Origin: an uncultured Caproiciproducens sp.
Lineage (GTDB): Bacteria > Bacillota > Clostridia > Oscillospirales > Acutalibacteraceae
NCBI RefSeq assembly: GCF_963664915.1
Contig: NZ_OY761810.1
Span: forward strand, 248,001-312,000
Length of the DNA: 64,000 nucleotides
Reading direction: 5' to 3'
Part shown: positions 59,863 to 64,000 of the stretch, one piece after another
Layout: every line of letters starts with the position of its first letter
Position numbering within the stretch: position 1 is the first letter of the stretch
Notes under the pieces: generated by a model
Told to the model about the DNA's origin: nothing
The model's input: only the letters and a program-made list of their open reading frames with translations
The model's database searches: none
Position numbers and translations under genes: made by a program

Positions 59863-62400
59863 TTAGAATGTCTGCTCTGTACGGCTGATGATATCATCCT
59901 GCACTTCTTTGGCAAGCACTACAAACTGCGCACTGTATCCGGCAACACGAACGACAAGATCTTTGTATTTTTCAGGATCTTTTTGCGCGGCCAATAATGT
60001 ATCTCTGTCTACAACGTTGAACTGTACGTGCATGCCCTTATGGTCAAAATAGCTTCTGACGACAGATGCGAAATTTTGCAATCCTGTGTCTCCTGCAAGT
60101 GCAGACGGCAGGAACTTCTGATTCAGCAGCGATCCGTTTGAAATGAGGAAATGATCCAGTTTGGCGACTGAGTTCAGTGCCGCAGTCGGTCCTTTAACGT
60201 CTTTGCCCTGTCTTGGCGATACACCGTCGGCCAGAGGCTGTTTTGCTAACCTGCCATCGGGAAGAGCTGCAACGTCTTTACCAAACAGTACGTTTGCTGA
60301 AACTGGATATGCACCCGCCTGGAATTGTCCGCCGCGAGGATTTCTGTATTTCTGTACTTCTTCGCAGTAAATTCTTCCGATTTTGCGGGAAACCATATCG
60401 ACTTCATCAATGTCGTTGCCGAAGCTCGCTGTGTTATCCATCAATCTGAAAATATTGTCATATTCAGAGCTGGAGCAGGAACCGCCGGCATCTTTTACGC
60501 CGCACATCTTCTGAAGGTCGGCCATGTCAATATTGCAGGAATTACCGAGAACCTTCTTAACGGCCTCAAATATCTTCTGCTCTGTAATAGCGTCTGTACT
60601 GCAGCAAACGGCCTCGTTGGCTTTTGCGCCGACCGGACGGCCAAAGTTTGCGTCCAGAGCTTCTTTTAACTGGCTGGTGGTAATGTCCTTATCTTTAAAC
60701 ACATGCTTATCCATCGCATATACTGAATCTCCGGAATCGGCAATACCAAACGCCTGCGGGCCTGTAAAGTTGTAAATGGCTCCGCCTTCCTGAACAGACT
60801 TGCCTCTCTTGATGCAGTCGTCAACCATTGCCGACTGGAACGGGAGCGGGCATCTTTCCGCATGTGCCAGATCAACGCAGTTGTCGGCTTCCGCCAAGTG
60901 CTGCACAAAGTATGCTATTTGTTTCTTAAATGCATCATAGAATTCTTCAATACATTTCCACTCGCACACGTCCGGGGTAACAGGTCCTAACTGTTTGTTG
61001 CCGACTTTGCCGCCGTGTAATGTAATTTCCATAACCTTGGCAACATTGAAGAACGCGGCATCATGCCAGCCTTCGGTCTTATGCGGACACTGCGGCTCAA
61101 CACAGCCGATAATGCAGTATTCACGGGCATCTTCGAGGGAAACGCCCCTGTTTTCAAGAGCCGGAATGATGACTTCGTCATTGTACATTGCAGGAACACC
61201 AAGTCCAAGACGGGCAAGCTCGCAGGACCTGAACAGGAATTCGTCAGGAGTTCCCTGCCATACGCGGATGGAGAAAGAAGGAGCAGGCAGTTTAACATGG
61301 GCGCAAGCCTCCATCATCATGTAGGAAACTTCATTGGTGGCATCCAGTCCATCAGGGGTCTGACCGCCGGCTCCGATGTTTTGGAACACCGCGTAACCTG
61401 CGAACGCCTGAGCGGAAACTTCGTCACGGGTTTTGTTGACGTCATTGAGTTTAATCCATATGCAGTCAATCAATTCCTGTGCGAATTCCTTTGAAATATT
61501 CTTGTCTGCTGCAAGATAAGGATACATATACTGGTCGAAGCGGCCGGGAGAAATGGAATGTCCGCTGGATTCGATCTGCATCATGCTCTGGATGAACCAG
61601 AATGACTGGCAGGCTTCATAGAAATTACGCGCACCGTTTTCCGGTACTCTTTCACAATTTGCAGCAATTTGCAGAAGTTCGGCTTTTCTGGTGGCATTCA
61701 TTTCTGCTGCAGCCAGTTTTCTAGCTTCGTCAGCATATCTGTGAGCAAAATTGATAGCTGCATTATAAGTTATAATCAGAGCATTATAGAACTGCTGCTT
61801 TTTTATGTAACTTGGATCCATTAAATCCAGTTTCATCATGGCATCGACTACTTCTGTAATAACCCCTCTGAAGCCACTCTTTAATATCTTGCCGTAATCA
61901 ACGCAAACATGGCCTACGCCGCCATAGAAGTAATTGCCTACTGTAAACACGCCTGCCGCCTGACAGTCTTTTGTTTCCTGGGACATGTAGGAAGACGCGA
62001 GTTCGCTTGTCGTCTTCCCGGGCCAGTACTTGAAAGCCTCATGCAGCTCCTGTGCGGTCTCCTTTGGTATCACAAACGGGTCGGCCATTCTTGTGGCCAT
62101 TGTGTCGAATTCTTTTTCCACCCAGTCATAAGAAAATTCCGGGCAAATTTCTGTCGAGCGCGGATGTTTTGTAATAGCGCCCACAATCAATTCGTCATCG
62201 CGAATGGTAATCGGCAGATTGCCAAAAATCTTTTCATCTGCTTTTGCGCGTCTCATGATCGGCGCCATGCCTTCTGTTTCCTTGTAAGCCTCTGTTACAA
62301 GAACCGCTCTGTCCGACTCAACATAAGGGGTTGCATCCAGAATCATTCTTCTTAGTTTTTCAACCCTGGCCGTTGGTTTGGAAAATCCTTTTTCTATCAC
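59863..62400 (-). CDS. Glycyl radical diol dehydratase (1,2-propanediol/glycerol type)
   Basis: An 845-aa B12-independent dehydratase and the signature enzyme of the compartment. Radical site Gly821 in RVAGYSAQF; thiyl Cys433 and base Glu435 in IIGCVEPQ. His164, His281, Ser282 and Asp447 are present at exactly the residue numbers of Clostridium butyricum glycerol dehydratase, so the diol pocket is conserved. It is about 58 residues longer between Cys433 and the radical Gly than that enzyme (C433, G763), with a Cys-rich insert near KMCGVKDAGGSCSSSEYD. Start GTG with AAGGAGG upstream. Choline lyase is less likely because of the His/Ser/Asp set. Confidence 0.9.
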   Translation of the reverse strand: MIEKGFSKPTARVEKLRRMILDATPYVESDRAVLVTEAYKETEGMAPIMRRAKADEKIFGNLPITIRDDELIVGAITKHPRSTEICPEFSYDWVEKEFDTMATRMADPFVIPKETAQELHEAFKYWPGKTTSELASSYMSQETKDCQAAGVFTVGNYFYGGVGHVCVDYGKILKSGFRGVITEVVDAMMKLDLMDPSYIKKQQFYNALIITYNAAINFAHRYADEARKLAAAEMNATRKAELLQIAANCERVPENGARNFYEACQSFWFIQSMMQIESSGHSISPGRFDQYMYPYLAADKNISKEFAQELIDCIWIKLNDVNKTRDEVSAQAFAGYAVFQNIGAGGQTPDGLDATNEVSYMMMEACAHVKLPAPSFSIRVWQGTPDEFLFRSCELARLGLGVPAMYNDEVIIPALENRGVSLEDAREYCIIGCVEPQCPHKTEGWHDAAFFNVAKVMEITLHGGKVGNKQLGPVTPDVCEWKCIEEFYDAFKKQIAYFVQHLAEADNCVDLAHAERCPLPFQSAMVDDCIKRGKSVQEGGAIYNFTGPQAFGIADSGDSVYAMDKHVFKDKDITTSQLKEALDANFGRPVGAKANEAVCCSTDAITEQKIFEAVKKVLGNSCNIDMADLQKMCGVKDAGGSCSSSEYDNIFRLMDNTASFGNDIDEVDMVSRKIGRIYCEEVQKYRNPRGGQFQAGAYPVSANVLFGKDVAALPDGRLAKQPLADGVSPRQGKDVKGPTAALNSVAKLDHFLISNGSLLNQKFLPSALAGDTGLQNFASVVRSYFDHKGMHVQFNVVDRDTLLAAQKDPEKYKDLVVRVAGYSAQFVVLAKEVQDDIISRTEQTF

Positions 62401-62657
62401 TTTAAATACCTCCTTAAAAAAATTTGATCAGTTTATTTTGAACACCAAAGTCTGTCTCAACTTCTTGTGTTTGATTATATACCTCTCTCTGCTTGACCGT
62501 ATAATACTATTCAAACTCAAAAAATGTAAAATTAAAACCAAAACATTTGCTAATTTAAAAACATTTTATGAAATAGTTACAAATATTTTCGAATTTTATT
62601 TTCGGAATAATTTCTTCAATTCTACAGAAGTGTTCTGTTTTCTACAAAATATGCAGA
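62401..62657. other. AT-rich intergenic region upstream of the dehydratase gene
   Basis: It holds the probable leftward promoter of the dehydratase gene (a TATAAT on the minus strand at 62479-62474, no good -35) and the ribosome site of the GTG start. I see no gene, terminator or clear operator. Confidence 0.45.
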
Positions 62658-63245
62658 TCAAAGCGAAACCGACACGCCCAGTAAAGCGATAAAATTTTTC
62701 AGAATTGCCGTGTTGCCCGGCCATGCGGGCGAGGTGACCAAGTTCCCGTCAACAACAGATTCATCCGCTTCCTTTTCAATATAGATGCCCCCGGCCATTT
62801 CGACTTCCGGTCTGACCGCGGGATACGCCGTCAGCCTTCTTCCTCTCACCACATCCGCTGCGGTAAGCAGCTGGACACCGTGGCAGATCGCTGCAACCGG
62901 CTTGCTCAACTTCATGAAGTATCTCACAATGTCAAGCACTTCATCATTCAGCCGCAAATACTCCGGAGAACGCCCGCCCGTCAGATACAGACCCGCATAA
63001 TTCTCGATTTTCAGCGAGGAAAAAGAGGCATTCAGTAGGAACCTGTGCCCCGGTTTCTCGGTGTAAGTCTGATCCCCTTCAAAATCGTGGATCGCCGTTT
63101 TAATAAATTCACCGGCTTTTTTGTTCGGACACGCCACTTCCGCCTGAAGATCAAGCACACCCAATGTCTGAAAAGGTACCATCACTTCATAATCTTCCGT
63201 GAAGTCCCCTGCAAGAATCAGTATTTTTTTTCGAATTTGGTCCAT
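62658..63245 (-). CDS. DJ-1/PfpI-family protein
   Basis: A 195-aa DJ-1 superfamily protein ([20 protein letters not shown]) with the nucleophile-elbow Cys in [14 protein letters not shown] and a conserved Glu near the N-terminus. Family members act as glyoxalases, deglycases, chaperones or amidases. Lying between eutP and the dehydratase, it may remove reactive aldehyde adducts leaking from the pathway; that is inference. 30 bases before it, the eutP gene ends on the same strand. Confidence 0.85.
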   Translation of the reverse strand: MDQIRKKILILAGDFTEDYEVMVPFQTLGVLDLQAEVACPNKKAGEFIKTAIHDFEGDQTYTEKPGHRFLLNASFSSLKIENYAGLYLTGGRSPEYLRLNDEVLDIVRYFMKLSKPVAAICHGVQLLTAADVVRGRRLTAYPAVRPEVEMAGGIYIEKEADESVVDGNLVTSPAWPGNTAILKNFIALLGVSVSL

Positions 63246-63274
63246 ATTTTTCTCCTCCTGATATTCAGGTAAAA

Positions 63275-63757
63275 TTAAGACCGATTTACTGCAAAATTAA
63301 GACTTTCTTCTTCCCACGGCAGAATGTCCCCCGGTTCCCTCAGATGATTGATTATGTCAGGAATGCCCTCTCCGGTGATGGAACTTACATGGAAAATCGT
63401 CTTGCACCCCGCAAGCCTCAGCCAGTTGTCCGCAAGATCCGGCCTTGCGCCTTCCACATCAATCTGGGTCACAATCCCAATGATCTCCCTCGTTGCTGCG
63501 GCCACAAAATTGGGACTGTAAAGTGAATATTTTTCTGTTGCATTCAGCAACAAGCCCACTACATCCGCTTCGTAGCCATAAAGAACCAACGCTCTTGCCA
63601 GCGTTCTGTTTTCCGCATACTCACCGGGTGTATCAATAATGACATCGTAACGATTCACATACTGCGTTTTATGATACTGAATTTTTTCACCCTTCAATGC
63701 CTGTGTCAGGGTAGTTTTTCCGCAGCCGGTTCTTCCGACCAACATGATTTTTTTCAT
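63275..63757 (-). CDS. eutP: EutP/PduV-like small GTPase
   Basis: A 160-aa P-loop GTPase: Walker [13 protein letters not shown], switch [11 protein letters not shown] and TQIDVEGA in the place of the NKxD motif. EutP/PduV proteins are linked to compartment placement or, for EutP, to acetate-kinase-like activity. Start codon shortly after the stop of the EutS/PduU-like gene. Length is normal for the family. Confidence 0.92.
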   Translation of the reverse strand: MKKIMLVGRTGCGKTTLTQALKGEKIQYHKTQYVNRYDVIIDTPGEYAENRTLARALVLYGYEADVVGLLLNATEKYSLYSPNFVAAATREIIGIVTQIDVEGARPDLADNWLRLAGCKTIFHVSSITGEGIPDIINHLREPGDILPWEEESLNFAVNRS

Positions 63758-63764
63758 GACGCGC

Positions 63765-64000
63765 CTATGCTTTTGTCAGGCTGCACACGGTAAATCCCAT
63801 TACATTTTCCGCATAATTCAAAACAGCCTCCAAAGCAGTCGATACATCGGATATCTTCCCTGTAATGATTAACGTGCCGCTGAACCTGTCTATAAATCCA
63901 ATATCAATGCTGGACTTTTTCAGCGCGATATCGGCGGCTATAATGGATGTTTCACTTGGAGACATCGTCAAGATACCGATTGCGGCTTTGGCATAATCTA
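63765..64000 (-). CDS. EutS/PduU-type shell protein, 5' end outside the window
   Basis: The C-terminal 78 residues of a circularly permuted BMC-H protein: DYAKAAIGILTMSPSETSII followed by DIGFIDRFSGTLIITGK and NYAENVMGFTVCSLTKA. The reading frame is open to the window edge, so the start lies beyond 64000. EutS/PduU hexamers have a beta-barrel plug over the pore. It ends 8 bases before eutP starts. The operon therefore continues to the right. Confidence 0.9.
   Translation of the reverse strand, partial: DYAKAAIGILTMSPSETSIIAADIALKKSSIDIGFIDRFSGTLIITGKISDVSTALEAVLNYAENVMGFTVCSLTKA

Noticed and set aside
59863-62400. Assignment of the glycyl radical enzyme as choline trimethylamine-lyase (CutC)
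   Set aside because: Length and Gly821 fit some CutC proteins, but the catalytic Cys is 433, not near 489, and the glycerol/propanediol contact residues His164, His281, Ser282 and Asp447 are all present; the sensor domain is also PocR.

Overview
The window reads as chromosomal DNA of an obligately anaerobic, low-to-mid GC Clostridia member (Firmicutes; an Oscillospiraceae-type bacterium is my guess). The signs are a glycyl radical enzyme, a full [FeFe]-hydrogenase maturation set, an NAD-linked multi-subunit [FeFe]-hydrogenase, PTS sugar uptake, AGGAGG-type ribosome sites and clean intrinsic terminators. I see no rRNA, tRNA, CRISPR array, insertion sequence or prophage.

Left part (0.06-14 kb): an efflux adaptor, an orphan OmpR-type regulator, TcdA, a YyaL-type thioredoxin-fold protein, a TspO-like membrane protein, a fructose operon (DeoR regulator, 1-phosphofructokinase, PTS IIABC, an HPr lacking Ser46), a MerR regulator facing an Fe-S aldo/keto reductase, and a ribokinase-family kinase.

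Hydrogen region (14-24.5 kb): a strong promoter, a structured leader ending in an intrinsic terminator, then a TM1266-like regulator, hydE, hydG and hydF. After a few small redox genes comes the hydrogenase operon (HydC-, HydB- and HydA-like subunits plus a small [2Fe-2S] protein).

Middle (24.5-32.7 kb): an HD protein, a GGDEF gene ruined by an internal deletion, a methylguanine methyltransferase, a polar amino-acid ABC transporter, YwbE, a metal region (three matching TTAG-N6-CTAA dyads, a possible small RNA, a FeoB-associated Cys-rich peptide, an Nramp transporter), ThpR and a DUF503 protein.

Catabolic cluster (32.7-42.7 kb, leftward): an IclR regulator and nine genes, including the complete lower meta-cleavage trio (2-oxopentenoate hydratase family, 4-hydroxy-2-oxovalerate aldolase, acylating acetaldehyde dehydrogenase) and a BenE-type transporter. 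No ring-cleaving oxygenase is present. Three TTCG-N7-CGAA dyads flank iclR and the first structural gene. Several members have altered active sites or no recognised family, so this is the best candidate for an undescribed pathway.

Right part (43-64 kb, leftward): a glycyl-radical bacterial microcompartment locus. It encodes EutS/PduU (cut by the window edge), EutP, a DJ-1 protein, the glycyl radical enzyme and activase, PduB, two hexameric shell proteins, a shell protein with a 200-residue tail, EutN, two acylating aldehyde dehydrogenases, an alcohol dehydrogenase, PduL, EutJ, PduS, PduT, an embedded S-adenosylmethionine synthetase and a PocR-domain two-component pair. All the substrate-contact residues known from B12-independent glycerol dehydratase are conserved at identical positions. 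With the PocR sensor this points to 1,2-propanediol (or glycerol) rather than choline: diol to aldehyde, then oxidation through acyl-CoA and acyl phosphate or reduction to alcohol. PduS/PduT and the hydrogenases could carry surplus electrons.
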